This document shows, piece by piece, positions 46,122-55,060 of a stretch of DNA of 64,000 bases. The notes under the pieces are model-generated. The model did no database searches. It was not told where the DNA came from and was given only the letters and a program-made list of their open reading frames with translations. A program made the translations under genes and the position numbers. Origin of the DNA: Metabacillus sp. FJAT-52054 (GTDB lineage Bacteria; Bacillota; Bacilli; Bacillales; Bacillaceae). How positions within the stretch are numbered: position 1 is the first letter of the stretch; each line of letters starts with the position of its first letter. The stretch lies in assembly GCF_037201815.1 (NCBI RefSeq), contig NZ_CP147407.1, positions 1,426,001-1,490,000 of the forward strand, read 5' to 3'.

Positions 46122-46781
46122 ATGAAAAAAGAAAAAGCGTTAGTTGTCTTTAGCGGAGGACAGGACAGCACAACATGCCTGTTCTGGGCACTAAAGAATT
46201 ATAAAGAAGTAGAAGCCGTCACATTTAATTATAATCAGCGCCACAAGCTTGAAATTGAGATTGCCGAATCCATTGCAAAAGAGCAGGGCATCCGGCACCA
46301 CGTCCTGGACATGTCCCTTTTGAATCAGCTTGCACCGAACGCATTGACAAGAAATGATATTGTAATTGAACAAAAAGAAGGCGAGCTCCCATCGACTTTT
46401 GTTCCTGGCAGAAATTTGCTGTTTCTATCATTCGCATCCGTTCTGGCCAATCAGATTGGGGCCAGGCATATCATTACCGGTGTTTGTGAAACAGATTTCA
46501 GCGGCTATCCGGATTGCCGGGATCAATTTATAAAATCATGCAATGTGACCGTAAACCTGGCCATGGATGAGCAGCTTGTCTTCCACACACCGCTTATGTG
46601 GCTTAACAAAGAAGAAACGTGGCAGCTTGCAGATGAATTGGGAGCCCTTGATTATGTCCGGACGAAAACCCTCACATGCTATAACGGAATTCCGGCAGAT
46701 GGCTGCGGGGAATGCCCGGCATGTGTGTTACGAAAAAATGGCCTTGAAGCCTATTTGAACAAAAAGGAGGCGGCGCAATGA
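46122..46781 (+). CDS. queC: 7-cyano-7-deazaguanine synthase QueC
   Basis: ATP-dependent PP-loop enzyme (219 aa) turning carboxy-deazaguanine into preQ0 for queuosine. PP-loop motif [16 protein letters not shown] and the C-terminal zinc site [16 protein letters not shown] are complete. ATG 46122 with AGGAGGAG upstream; an in-frame ATG 51 bases earlier has none. First gene of queCDEF; stop overlaps queD by 4 bases. Confidence 0.97.
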   Translation: MKKEKALVVFSGGQDSTTCLFWALKNYKEVEAVTFNYNQRHKLEIEIAESIAKEQGIRHHVLDMSLLNQLAPNALTRNDIVIEQKEGELPSTFVPGRNLLFLSFASVLANQIGARHIITGVCETDFSGYPDCRDQFIKSCNVTVNLAMDEQLVFHTPLMWLNKEETWQLADELGALDYVRTKTLTCYNGIPADGCGECPACVLRKNGLEAYLNKKEAAQ

Positions 46782-47218
46782 TTCAGCAGATTTACCCTCA
46801 AGTGAACCATGACTATCAATATGAGCTCAATAAAGACATGCATCTGTCTGCCGCCCATTATGTTCCTCATGAGAGTGCAGGCCCGTGCCGGAATGTTCAT
46901 GGTCATACGTATTTTGTGAATGTTACGATTGCCGGAGACACGCTTGATGAGTCAGGGTTTCTTGTAAACTTCAAAACGCTGAAAAATCTTGTTCATGGAC
47001 AATTTGATCATACGATTTTAAATGAGCATGCCCTTTTTCAGTCCGGGAGTCCAGAAGATTTTCCGACGACAGAAGTAGTTGCCCGAAAAATAAGTGAAGT
47101 GATTCAGGCAGAATTGGATCAGCTTCCCGGCAAGCCTGTCTGTGTACAGGTATTTGTCAGAGAAACACCGACAAGCTATGTGGTCTTTCGTCCGAAGAAG
47201 GTGAAAAGCAATGGCTGA
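46778..47218 (+). CDS. queD: 6-carboxytetrahydropterin synthase QueD
   Basis: 146 aa, T-fold enzyme making 6-carboxytetrahydropterin from dihydroneopterin triphosphate. Zinc-ligand histidines are in LSAAHYVPH and NVHGHTYF, with the catalytic Cys in GPCRNVHGH and the later FDHTILNEH. It overlaps queC by 4 bases and queE by 8. Confidence 0.96.
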   Translation: MIQQIYPQVNHDYQYELNKDMHLSAAHYVPHESAGPCRNVHGHTYFVNVTIAGDTLDESGFLVNFKTLKNLVHGQFDHTILNEHALFQSGSPEDFPTTEVVARKISEVIQAELDQLPGKPVCVQVFVRETPTSYVVFRPKKVKSNG

Positions 47219-47942
47219 AACGATTCCGGTTCTTGAAATTTTCGGCCCGACGATCCAGGGGGAAGGGATGGTCATCGGCCAGAAAACAATGTTCATTCGA
47301 ACGGCAGGCTGCGACTATTCCTGTTCGTGGTGTGACTCCGCTTTTACATGGGACGGTTCCGCGAAGAATGAAATCATCCAGATGGATGCCGAGCAGGTGT
47401 GGGCAGAGCTCACCCGCATTGGCGGAAACCGTTTTTCGCATGTGACCGTATCCGGTGGAAATCCGGCGCTATTGAAAAATTTACAGCCGGTCATTGCACG
47501 GCTGAAAGAAAAGGACATCGAAATTGCTCTTGAAACGCAGGGAAGCCGCTACCAGGATTGGTTTACGGAAATCGATGACCTTACCATATCCCCTAAGCCC
47601 CCAAGCTCAGGGATGAAAACAGATTTTGATGTGTTAAGCAGTATTTTTACCCGTTTGAGGGATGCTGGTACCCTCTCTTCAGCTAGCTTAAAAGTTGTTG
47701 TATTCAATGCTGAGGATCTCGCCTTTGCAAAAAAGGTCCACTTGACGTATCCCGGTATTCCATTTTATCTGCAGGTCGGAAATGACGATACAGCCACAAC
47801 AAATGATGAAGCCTTGATGAAAACACTGATGAGCCGCTACCAATGGCTAATCGATGAGGTAATGGAGGATGAACAATTAAATCTTGTCCGCGTTCTCCCC
47901 CAGCTGCACACGCTGTTATGGGGAAATAAACGCGGCGTATAA
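47211..47942 (+). CDS. queE: 7-carboxy-7-deazaguanine synthase QueE
   Basis: Radical SAM enzyme (243 aa) that contracts the pterin ring. CxxxCxxC appears in [16 protein letters not shown]; the substrate-binding [11 protein letters not shown] lies at the N-terminus, and [10 protein letters not shown] is the SAM-binding GGE-like motif. GAAGGTG upstream of ATG 47211, inside queD. Confidence 0.96.
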   Translation: MAETIPVLEIFGPTIQGEGMVIGQKTMFIRTAGCDYSCSWCDSAFTWDGSAKNEIIQMDAEQVWAELTRIGGNRFSHVTVSGGNPALLKNLQPVIARLKEKDIEIALETQGSRYQDWFTEIDDLTISPKPPSSGMKTDFDVLSSIFTRLRDAGTLSSASLKVVVFNAEDLAFAKKVHLTYPGIPFYLQVGNDDTATTNDEALMKTLMSRYQWLIDEVMEDEQLNLVRVLPQLHTLLWGNKRGV

Positions 47943-47955
47943 AGGAGAAATGAAA

Positions 47956-48453
47956 ATGAGCGGAAGAAAAGACGAAGAACTGACAGGAGTAACTCTATTA
48001 GGAAACCAGGGAACGAACTATTTATTCGAGTATTCCCCGGACATTCTCGAATCCTTTGAAAATAAGCATATCAACCGAGATTATTTTGTTAAATTCAATT
48101 GTCCGGAATTTACGTCCCTGTGCCCGAAAACAGGACAGCCGGACTTTGCAACCATTTATATCAGCTATATTCCAGACAAGCTGATGGTGGAAAGCAAATC
48201 CTTGAAGCTATATCTTTTCAGTTTCAGAAACCACGGCGATTTTCATGAAGACTGCATGAACATTATCATGAACGACTTGATTGACCTGATGGATCCCCGC
48301 TATATCGAAGTTTGGGGGAAATTCACACCAAGAGGCGGAATCTCCATCGATCCGTATACGAATTACGGGAAGCCTGGAACGAAGTACGAAACAATGGCGG
48401 AACACCGTTTAATGAATCATGATTTGTATCCGGAGAAAGTGGATAATCGTTAA
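47956..48453 (+). CDS. queF: NADPH-dependent 7-cyano-7-deazaguanine reductase QueF
   Basis: Unimodular T-fold nitrile reductase, 165 aa, giving preQ1 from preQ0. The catalytic Cys is in [20 protein letters not shown]; the motif [20 protein letters not shown] is the family's NADPH/substrate segment. ATG 47956 has GGAG 8 bases upstream; an ATG at 47950 is too close. Last gene of the operon, followed by a terminator. Confidence 0.97.
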   Translation: MSGRKDEELTGVTLLGNQGTNYLFEYSPDILESFENKHINRDYFVKFNCPEFTSLCPKTGQPDFATIYISYIPDKLMVESKSLKLYLFSFRNHGDFHEDCMNIIMNDLIDLMDPRYIEVWGKFTPRGGISIDPYTNYGKPGTKYETMAEHRLMNHDLYPEKVDNR

Positions 48454-48459
48454 CGTTTG

Positions 48460-48490
48460 ACAGCTTTCCTTTTGGAAGGCTGTTTTTTTT
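48460..48490 (+). terminator. Terminator of queCDEF
   Basis: ACAGCTTTCC pairs (one G-U) with GGAAGGCTGT, followed by eight T. Confidence 0.87.
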
Positions 48491-48621
48491 GACCCGTTTT
48501 TTCATCCTATTACAAGTAAGAGATAGGAATAGGACTAATTCTAAATAAAAAAGGTGGATGAACAAGGAGTCTTTAGTGGAATTGTTGAATAGGTAAGAAC
48601 AAGGAAATGGGAGGGGAGAAA

Positions 48622-48843
48622 ATGAACAAATACAAAATCCGCTATCACTTCAGCAATGATTTTTATGTGACGAGGGAAGTAGAGAGTGAGTTTGATAAGA
48701 CATCCGCTGCAATGAGATTCAGTGAAGAGGAACGAATTACGTTCGAAGACAAGCGCGGAGACCTGCTCAGCTTTTTTATGCGGGATGTGAAGCTGGTCAC
48801 GGTTGAAGATGATAAAGTAAATACAGTCAAAGCAGGTTTTTAA
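48622..48843 (+). CDS. Small hypothetical protein, 73 aa
   Basis: Reads MNKYKIRYHFSNDFYVTREV and continues as alternating polar/hydrophobic beta-like sequence with one helix (ASS-like TSAAMRFSEEER), ending KAGF. GGGAGGGGAG precedes ATG 48622 at good spacing. Probably a small alpha/beta cytoplasmic protein; family not recognised. Followed by a terminator and the repeat array. Confidence 0.75.
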   Translation: MNKYKIRYHFSNDFYVTREVESEFDKTSAAMRFSEEERITFEDKRGDLLSFFMRDVKLVTVEDDKVNTVKAGF

Positions 48844-48851
48844 ATGAAGAG

Positions 48852-48884
48852 ACCGTACAGGAGACTCTCCATGTACGGCCTTTT
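48852..48884 (+). terminator. Terminator after the 73-aa gene
   Basis: CCGTACA (48853-48859) pairs with TGTACGG (48872-48878), then CCTTTTC. Confidence 0.7.
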
Positions 48885-48903
48885 CACTTCGTGTCGAATG
48901 TTG

Positions 48904-49100
48904 GCGAATAGTCGATATACAGAGAAAATAGCCGATATATTCAAAAAATCGTCGATAAATTGAGTAAATAGCCGATATATTGAAAAAATAGTCGATATAT
49001 CGAAAGAATAGCCGATATAACCGAAAAATAGCTGAGCTACAACAGGAAAATAAGTAAGGTACCCGGAAAAATAGCTGGTTTACATGAAAAATAGCCAAAT
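48904..49100. repeat. Tandem array of 20-bp ATAGCCGATATATT units
   Basis: GYCGAT cores recur at 48911, 48931, 48951, 48971, 48991 and 49011, exactly 20 bp apart. Decayed copies follow at 49031, about 49052, 49074 and 49094. The consensus is about AAATAGCCGATATATTGAAA, alternating GCC and GTC. It lies between the convergent 73-aa gene and an acetyltransferase gene. A 204-codon minus frame running through it is judged spurious. Confidence 0.85.
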
Positions 49101-49160
49101 TCTTCACTTTAGCCAGAATAACTCTATCAAAAGGACAGAATTTCCGATCGTCCAATATCC

Positions 49161-49715
49161 TTATGCTGAAACGAAACCCGTTTCTCCTTCTGCCCCTGCA
49201 ACGATTGAAAGCATCACCAAATCGTAAAATGCTCCTCCGCTATGCTGGTATCCTCTCAGTATTCCTTCTCTCTCAAACCCGAATTTCTCCAGTATCATAA
49301 GTGAGGCTTTGTTTTCTGAACGGACGGTGGCACCGATCCGATGGAGACCTAGTGTCTTGAATCCGAATTCGACGGCTGCTTGCAATGCCTCAGAGCCCAA
49401 TCCCATTCTCCAGAAATCAGGGTGAATTTCATAGCCGATTTCCGCCCGCTTATGTGTTTTGTTCCAGTTATGGTATCCGATGGTGCCGATTAGCTGTTCA
49501 TTGTACTCCATGCCCCAGCGGATCGAAGTTTCATTATGCCAGCCGTCAAAAAAACGTTTTGCCAGCAGTTTTGCTTCTGCCAGTTCTCTCAGTGGTTCCA
49601 TTCCATAATATTGAAGAACATCTTTCCTTGAGAAAATCTGCAGTAAATCCCCGGCATTTTCTTGCGTAATCTCTTTTAATCGCAATCTCTCAGTATTCAG
49701 TTCAGGAAATTTCAT
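49161..49715 (-). CDS. GNAT acetyltransferase (RimJ/RimL type)
   Basis: 184-aa N-acetyltransferase: N-terminal NTERLRLKEITQENAGDLLQI is the RimJ/L opening, and the acetyl-CoA-binding segment is FWRMGLGSEALQAAVEFGF. May acetylate a protein N-terminus or a small amine. ATG at 49715 overlaps the stop of the upstream acetyltransferase gene by 4 bases, so both are cotranscribed. Confidence 0.87.
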   Translation of the reverse strand: MKFPELNTERLRLKEITQENAGDLLQIFSRKDVLQYYGMEPLRELAEAKLLAKRFFDGWHNETSIRWGMEYNEQLIGTIGYHNWNKTHKRAEIGYEIHPDFWRMGLGSEALQAAVEFGFKTLGLHRIGATVRSENKASLMILEKFGFEREGILRGYQHSGGAFYDLVMLSIVAGAEGETGFVSA

Positions 49716-50203
49716 AGCAGTCTCCCCATTATGTATTCGTCAACCCATTCCCCATTTACAAGCAAAGAATGCCTTACTGTTCCTTCGATCGCAAACTTCT
49801 TCCTTTTATAAAGAGCGATGGCGGGCTCGTTATGTGTCATAACGGTCAGCTCCAGACGATGAAGCCCCTGATTCATACTCCATTCGAGCGCAGCATCCAT
49901 TAATTTACCGCCAATGCCCATGTTTTGATATTTAGGAAGCAAGCCTATTACGACGGATGCTTTATGACGGTTTCTATTCAGCTGACAGGGTATTACTGCA
50001 AGATGTCCATGATAAACATCCTGATCCTCGCTAATCCATATGAACAATTGTTTATTAAGATTAGCATCAAGCTTATTCCGATAATCACCTGCATCTGTGG
50101 AACGCTCTCCATGCTCATACAGCATGGTATCTGTTTGCTGATCCAATGCAATCAAAAGCTCAAGGTGCCTAGATGCATCTTCTGAAAGAAGAGGTCTAAT
50201 CAT
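49712..50203 (-). CDS. GNAT acetyltransferase
   Basis: 163 aa; acetyl-CoA-binding motif LLPKYQNMGIGGKLMDAALE and following segment HRLELTVMTHNEPAIALYKRKKF are typical of the GNAT fold. GGAGGGTG precedes ATG 50203. Forms a two-gene operon with the other acetyltransferase. Substrate unknown. Confidence 0.87.
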   Translation of the reverse strand: MIRPLLSEDASRHLELLIALDQQTDTMLYEHGERSTDAGDYRNKLDANLNKQLFIWISEDQDVYHGHLAVIPCQLNRNRHKASVVIGLLPKYQNMGIGGKLMDAALEWSMNQGLHRLELTVMTHNEPAIALYKRKKFAIEGTVRHSLLVNGEWVDEYIMGRLL

Positions 50204-50414
50204 TTTTTCACCCTCCTAAAATTTCCCTTTAGTTTACCATGGACCGGGTAAATATTGCTGAAATATTTCCTTCTATGAAAAAAGACAGAAAAAGAAGAAG
50301 ATAATGGAAGATTTATAGGGCGTCCGTTTTGTTTTTGAGCGGGTGCCATTATAAACGGAAAAACAGGACGAAGATTTTAGATGTTGATTTAGAATTTTAG
50401 GAGGAACGTACAGC

Positions 50415-51212
50415 ATGATAAGAAAAACCACGGCTTTAATAGGAGTTTGTCTTTTAGGAACAGCGATTTTTGCCCCGTCTAAAGGGGAGGCAGCTTTAGG
50501 AGATCAGCTGCTTCATAAAGGTATGTCTAATGGGGATGTTAAAGAACTTCAAAGCTACTTGATGACTAAACAAGTCTATCCTTATTACGATAATACAGGA
50601 AACTATGGGACAATCACAGAAGAAGCTGTTCGTGATTTTCAAAGTAAAGCAGGCATAAAAACAGATGGAGTGGCCGGCCCTCAAACCATTGCAAAAATTA
50701 AAGTACTTAAGCCAGGAAACATTGGCAAGCCTGTTGCTGATTTGCAAAACAAGCTAAAAGCATGGGGTACATATTCAGGATCAGCGGATGGAATATACGG
50801 GAAGGGTACGAAAAGCGCTGTGTCTAAATTTCAATCCGGTAAAGGTCTGTCAGCGGACGGAATTGCTGGACCAAGAACGTTAAATGAACTGAACAAAAGA
50901 GTAAATCCGGCCTCGGGTGCAGTGAAAGAAGTAACTGTTCACAGTACAGCCTATACCGCGAGCTGCCAGGGCTGTTCAGGAGTGACTAAAATGGGAATCG
51001 ATTTGAACCGTTTTGAGGAATCCAAAGTGATTGCAGTGGATCCTAATGTGATCCCGCTTGGCTCAACCGTTGAAGTTGAGGGATATGGTAAAGCTGTCGC
51101 AGGTGACATAGGCGGAGCAATTAATGGAAGTGAGATTGATGTTTTCTTTAAAGATCTCAATGAAGCAATGAATTGGGGAAGCAGACAAGTAAAAGTTAAA
51201 GTGTATCAGTAA
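50415..51212 (+). CDS. Secreted peptidoglycan-binding 3D-domain protein
   Basis: 265 aa. Signal peptide about 1-26 (TTALIGVCLLGTAIFAPSKGEA, cleavage after an Ala). Two PG_binding_1 repeats follow (about 33-85 and 95-150; DVKELQSYLMT and PVADLQNKLKAWG). The C-terminal 3D domain (about 170-265) shows its three aspartates in KMGIDLNRF, VAVDPNVIPLG-like IAVDPNVIPLG and AGDIGGAINGSEIDVFF. Related to lytic-transglycosylase-like YocH/Rpf-Sps proteins; probably a wall-remodelling enzyme. ATG 50415 with AGGAGGAACG upstream. Confidence 0.9.
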   Translation: MIRKTTALIGVCLLGTAIFAPSKGEAALGDQLLHKGMSNGDVKELQSYLMTKQVYPYYDNTGNYGTITEEAVRDFQSKAGIKTDGVAGPQTIAKIKVLKPGNIGKPVADLQNKLKAWGTYSGSADGIYGKGTKSAVSKFQSGKGLSADGIAGPRTLNELNKRVNPASGAVKEVTVHSTAYTASCQGCSGVTKMGIDLNRFEESKVIAVDPNVIPLGSTVEVEGYGKAVAGDIGGAINGSEIDVFFKDLNEAMNWGSRQVKVKVYQ

Positions 51213-51217
51213 GTGGA

Positions 51218-51246
51218 AAAGGGATGGCCATATAAGCCATCCCTTT
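51218..51246. terminator. Terminator between the 3D protein and ykvS
   Basis: AAAGGGATGGC pairs perfectly with GCCATCCCTTT. It lies between convergent genes. Confidence 0.75.
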
Positions 51247-51284
51247 GGTCATGAGATATTACGAGTGAAAAGAAGGAGCCCGCT

Positions 51285-51467
51285 TTAGGATTCCTTGAGG
51301 ATCTTATAGTTTTTATGATTTACGACTGTGCGTCTTTCAAGTTCAAGGTCAAGAAAATTCTCCATATACGTTAAATCAACGATTACTGAATTTTCGTTCA
51401 CCTTCTCAACAATACCACGCAAGCCGTTTTTAAATTCAATAAGGTTTCCAACTTTAGCAATCTTCAT
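51285..51467 (-). CDS. ykvS: DUF2187-family protein YkvS
   Basis: 60-aa beta-rich protein (KIAKVGNLIEFKNGLRGIVE and NENSVIVDLTYMENF), an SH3/KOW-like small barrel of the DUF2187 family. B. subtilis YkvS is about the same size and lies in the same neighbourhood. ATG at 51467 with AAGGAGAGAGG upstream. Function unknown. Confidence 0.8.
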   Translation of the reverse strand: MKIAKVGNLIEFKNGLRGIVEKVNENSVIVDLTYMENFLDLELERRTVVNHKNYKILKES

Positions 51468-51715
51468 TTCCTCTCTCCTTCAATCGTACTAAATACCCCC
51501 ATTAGAAAACATTTTGCACTATTTTGCCAATAAAGTAAAGACTATTTTGACAGCGCTGTCTCTCTGTGTCAAGTCCTGATTTGAGATAGAGTATTTCTAT
51601 TGTGCTATCATAACAGGGAGGGTTACATATAAGTACGGCAAACTTTCATTTTTATGTTCTGATTGCGTACAGCGGGAGTTATATACAAAGGAAGTTATGA
51701 AAGGAGCAAGGGGAA

Positions 51716-52588
51716 GTGGAACAAACAGGTTTAGTGCTGGAAGGCGGCGGTATGAGAGGTGTCTATACCGCAGGAGTTTTAGAGTATTTTATGGAAAATG
51801 AACTTTATTTCCCATATGTAATTGGGGTATCAGCAGGGGCTTGTATGGCCGCTTCATATTTATCAAGGCAAATGGACCGAAACCGGACAGTTAATATTGA
51901 CTATGCTGGGGATCCGAAGTATTTATCCCTTCAAAATTATATTAGAAGCAGACAGCTGTTTGGCATGGATTATATTTTTGATGAGATACCGAATCGGCTC
52001 GTTCCTTTTGATTTTGAGGCATTCTCCAATAACCCTGAGCAGCTGGTAATAGGAACGACGGATTGTGAAACAGGCAAACCTGTTTATTTTGACAAGCCTG
52101 AGACGATGGGGGATTTGTTAACGATTATCCGCGCTTCAAGCTCACTTCCATTTATTGCACCGATGGTTCCTTTTCGAGGAAAAATGCTCATGGATGGAGG
52201 CATTGTCGATTCCATTCCACTCAAAAAGGCGGAACAGGATGGGATTGAAAGAAATGTCGTGGTGCTTACTAGAAATAAGGGGTATGTGAAATCTCAGCCA
52301 AAAGCCCAATGGATGGTTAAACGGACCCTCAGAAAGCATCCTCTGCTCGCAAAAGCCATCCTTGAACGTTACAGAATGTATAATGACACCCTTTCGTATA
52401 TAGATGAACAGGAAGCGAAAGGGCATATTTTCGTCATCCGTCCGTCAAAAAGGCTCGAGGTTGGAAGAATTGAACGAGACCCTGTAAAACTGGATGCTTT
52501 ATACAGACAGGGAATAGAGGATGCGAAAAGATTATTAGAGGATCTTCAAACATGGCTTGCTAAAAGCGGGCAGCCAATATCAAAGTAA
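51716..52588 (+). CDS. Patatin-like phospholipase
   Basis: 290-aa serine hydrolase. The oxyanion motif LEGGGMRGVYTAG is at the N-terminus, the nucleophile Ser in IGVSAGACMAA, and the catalytic Asp in MLMDGGIVDSIP, together forming the Ser-Asp dyad of the patatin family. No signal peptide, so it acts on inner-leaflet or cytoplasmic lipid esters. GTG start at 51716 with AAGGAG 9 bases upstream. Closest family is the YjjU-type patatins. Confidence 0.9.
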   Translation: MEQTGLVLEGGGMRGVYTAGVLEYFMENELYFPYVIGVSAGACMAASYLSRQMDRNRTVNIDYAGDPKYLSLQNYIRSRQLFGMDYIFDEIPNRLVPFDFEAFSNNPEQLVIGTTDCETGKPVYFDKPETMGDLLTIIRASSSLPFIAPMVPFRGKMLMDGGIVDSIPLKKAEQDGIERNVVVLTRNKGYVKSQPKAQWMVKRTLRKHPLLAKAILERYRMYNDTLSYIDEQEAKGHIFVIRPSKRLEVGRIERDPVKLDALYRQGIEDAKRLLEDLQTWLAKSGQPISK

Positions 52589-52650
52589 AAAAGTTCATCG
52601 GTTTAGTTAGCTCTTCAGTAGGGAACAGTACGAGCAGAGGAGTGATAACA

Positions 52651-53289
52651 ATGAAAGTATTAATAGCAGGTGCCAATGGAAGCACAGGACGATTGGCTAT
52701 AGAAAAAGCAATAGAACAAGGCTACCAGCCGATTGCTATGATTCGTGATCCTAAGCAGGCGGATGAGCTTGAACATAAAGGAGCTCAGACTGTAATTGCG
52801 GATTTAGAAGGAGACGTATCAGAAGCTGTTCAGCAAGCGGATGCTGTTATTTTTGCGGCTGGTTCAGGTTCAAGTACCGGTGATGATAAGACAATCGCCA
52901 TTGATCAGGACGGAGCTATTAAACTGATTGATGCAGCTAAAAAACATAACGTAAAAAAAATTGTCATGCTGAGTTCAATCGGTACGGACGCGCCTGAAAG
53001 GGCTCCTGAAGAGATGAAGCTTTATCTGCGGTCCAAGGCCGTTGCGGATGAGTATCTGAGAAATGCTGAAATCCCTTATACCATTGTCCGTCCCGGAGCA
53101 CTTTCAGATGACGAAGGTTCAGGAAAAATTGCAGCCTCCAAGTCTGTAAACCCAGAAGGTTCCATTCCGCGTGAAGATGTTGCAGAGGTGCTAGTCGCTT
53201 GTTTAAGTGAACCATCTACACAAAATCAAACCTTTGAAATTATCAGCGGAGACCGCAGCATTTCTGAAGCAATTCAATCGATTATGTAA
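52651..53289 (+). CDS. NAD(P)-binding oxidoreductase (YhfK-like SDR)
   Basis: 212-aa atypical short-chain dehydrogenase/NAD(P)H-binding protein with the nucleotide motif VLIAGANGSTGRLAIEKA and the second motif DAVIFAAGSGSSTGDD, and YLRSKAVADEYLR carrying the YxxxK-like position (SK). Length and features match B. subtilis YhfK. ATG 52651 with GAGGAGTG upstream; the GTG at 52642 overlaps the SD. Confidence 0.87.
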   Translation: MKVLIAGANGSTGRLAIEKAIEQGYQPIAMIRDPKQADELEHKGAQTVIADLEGDVSEAVQQADAVIFAAGSGSSTGDDKTIAIDQDGAIKLIDAAKKHNVKKIVMLSSIGTDAPERAPEEMKLYLRSKAVADEYLRNAEIPYTIVRPGALSDDEGSGKIAASKSVNPEGSIPREDVAEVLVACLSEPSTQNQTFEIISGDRSISEAIQSIM

Positions 53290-53349
53290 AAATCCATTGA
53301 ATGAATAAAGCTCCCCCTGTAAACTTAATCAGGTAAGGGAGGCTATTGT

Positions 53350-53544
53350 ATGGATCACCAAACAATTAACGAGATGCTCGATCAGCTGAAAAACGGGGAG
53401 CGCATGGAATTTCAAGTATCGAAGGAGGATTTCCTGCCTGTTCGTGAAGTCCTTGTTAAAAGAGAAGATTTTAAGCATTTTCGCGGGATTGCCAGGCATG
53501 GAGGCAACACCGTTTACCGCTATATAGCAACAGCGAGAAGCTGA
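53350..53544 (+). CDS. Small hypothetical protein, 64 aa
   Basis: Reads MDHQTINEMLDQLKNGERME and continues through a segment FLPVREVLVKREDFKHFRGI to YRYIATARS. GGGAGG precedes ATG. Short alpha/beta-like protein that I cannot assign; resembles small Bacillus proteins of unknown role. Shares the terminator with the convergent sigma-factor gene. Confidence 0.72.
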   Translation: MDHQTINEMLDQLKNGERMEFQVSKEDFLPVREVLVKREDFKHFRGIARHGGNTVYRYIATARS

Positions 53545-53586
53545 AGAGGATTTCGCCTGGATAATGGCGAAATCCTCTTATTTTTT
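53544..53586. terminator. Bidirectional terminator
   Basis: AAGAGGATTTCGCC (53544-53557) pairs perfectly with GGCGAAATCCTCTT (53566-53579), followed by ATTTTTT on the plus strand. Confidence 0.88.
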
Positions 53587-53592
53587 GAAGCT

Positions 53593-54069
53593 TTATTTTG
53601 TAAGCTGTTTTTTCAGTTTTCTCAGTGCATCTCTTCTCCAGCTCTTTACAGCAGCAGGTGTGACACCCTCAAGACTTGCGATTTCTGTAATGGTAAGTCC
53701 AAGATAGGCATATCCATGCATCCACTTCTTTTGATTAAGAGTAAGATCTTTCTCCAGTTCCCCCCAGTCAAATTGATCTTCGGTTTCTTTTAAAATATGG
53801 CAATCCTCTGCATAACTGAAATCGTCCTTTAGATCCTCTCTTTCTGAAAGCCGGTTTTGGCGAGTCATTTCGTTCATGAGCTTTCCTTTAATATACAAAT
53901 AAAAATAGGCATCCATTGATCCTTTTGAGGGCATGTATTGATTAGAAGCCTCCCAAAGGGCGATACAAGCAGTCTGGAAGAATTCCTCATGATTCCTGTA
54001 GATAGACAGCCTTTTCAGTAAATGTAATATCATTGGTTTATATCGTTCAAGCAGTTGTGAATAGTTCAA
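53593..54069 (-). CDS. Sigma-70-family RNA polymerase sigma factor (unassigned)
   Basis: 158 aa. Region 2 spans about residues 8-75 (HEEFFQTACIALWEASNQY; AYFYLYIKGKLMNEM, the core-binding and -10 recognition helices); region 4 is at about 115-155 with helix-turn-helix LTITEIASLEGVTPAAVKSW. The start is a TTG at 54069; GGGAAG lies upstream. It has no anti-sigma gene beside it. Divergent from ykvT. I cannot name it; its size matches ECF-like or orphan Bacillus factors. Confidence 0.82.
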   Translation of the reverse strand: MNYSQLLERYKPMILHLLKRLSIYRNHEEFFQTACIALWEASNQYMPSKGSMDAYFYLYIKGKLMNEMTRQNRLSEREDLKDDFSYAEDCHILKETEDQFDWGELEKDLTLNQKKWMHGYAYLGLTITEIASLEGVTPAAVKSWRRDALRKLKKQLTK

Positions 54070-54351
54070 TTCTTTCTTCCCTGATGGGATGCATCCTCAT
54101 TTTTATTCCGCCGGTAATTACATAGTAAATTTCTTTTTTTATGAGCAAAAATTTACTTTTACTCTATATAAGAAATGAATTTTCAAAGGAATTATGGATA
54201 TGAGATTCGATTTTGGGCGGTATGGTGTTTGAATAGAAGCGCTTGGCGCAATTAAGAATGAAATTTTTTGGAAACTTTTCACTAATGATTTGAAGCGGAA
54301 AAGCTGGTAGGCTGAAGCATATGAAATTTTAATAAAGGCTGGAGGGCTGAA

Positions 54352-54972
54352 ATGAAACAGACGACGAGAAAAATGATTCAGATCGCTGCCATAGCCTGTG
54401 CAGCATTTATCATTTGCGCAGCACCAGCGTCTGCAAAAATGGCGCATACAGTGAAAAAAGGAGAAACAATGGAGCAAATCAGCTTTGCATACATTGTTTC
54501 GATTGACGATATAAAAAAATGGAATCATATAGAGCGGAATACTGCCGTTGAGGGTGATACACTCAGGATCCCTGAAAGAAGCTCGAAGCCGGGCAATGAC
54601 AGAGAAGAACCGAGTATCGCTGTGTCTAAAGAGGAAAAGAAGCTTCTTGCCCAGCTTGTCCATGCTGAGGCAAAAGGAGAGCCATATGAAGGGAAAGTTG
54701 CTGTTGCTTCCGTAGTCCTGAATCGAGTAGAAAGCAGGGAATTTCCAGACTCTGTGAAGGATGTTATATACGAGAAAAACGCATTTTCTCCGGTAGGGAA
54801 TGGAACGATTCATAACAAGGCAGATGAAGCATCCAAAAAAGCTGCCGAAGAAGCGCTCCGAAAAAAATCTGTAAATTACCTCTACTTCTTTAATCCCGAA
54901 ACAGCAGAAAGCGAATGGATCAAAACAAGAAAAATAGAAAAAACCATCGGAAATCACAGTTTTTCAATGTAA
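54352..54972 (+). CDS. ykvT: LysM/SleB cell-wall hydrolase YkvT
   Basis: 206-aa secreted protein: signal peptide about 1-29 (ending PASAKMA), one LysM domain (about 31-75; HTVKKGETMEQISFAYIVSI), then a SleB-type hydrolase_2 domain (about 100-206; LLAQLVHAEAKGEPYEGKVAVAS split, with catalytic Glu in HAEAKGE). SleB enzymes are lytic transglycosylases degrading spore cortex or cell wall. B. subtilis ykvT has the same length and place. GAGGGCTG precedes the ATG. Confidence 0.92.
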   Translation: MKQTTRKMIQIAAIACAAFIICAAPASAKMAHTVKKGETMEQISFAYIVSIDDIKKWNHIERNTAVEGDTLRIPERSSKPGNDREEPSIAVSKEEKKLLAQLVHAEAKGEPYEGKVAVASVVLNRVESREFPDSVKDVIYEKNAFSPVGNGTIHNKADEASKKAAEEALRKKSVNYLYFFNPETAESEWIKTRKIEKTIGNHSFSM

Positions 54973-54983
54973 AATGAATGCCC

Positions 54984-55018
54984 AAAAACCCTTCCGCTGC
55001 ACGCGGAAGGGTTTTTGT
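54984..55018 (+). terminator. Terminator after ykvT
   Basis: AAAAACCCTTCCGC pairs perfectly with GCGGAAGGGTTTTT around a short loop. Confidence 0.9.
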
Positions 55019-55060
55019 TATGCGCTTAGGAGCTGGCCGTTTTTGAGAGAGTTTGTCGAT

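Noticed and set aside
48541..49155. 204-codon minus-strand frame
   Set aside because: Runs through the 20-bp array and overlaps the 73-aa gene; repetitive Phe/Tyr/Ile-rich peptide without SD or family features.
54139..54957. 272-codon minus-strand frame
   Set aside because: Antisense shadow of ykvT, whose LysM/SleB domains are unmistakable; Phe/Cys-rich composition is typical of shadow frames.
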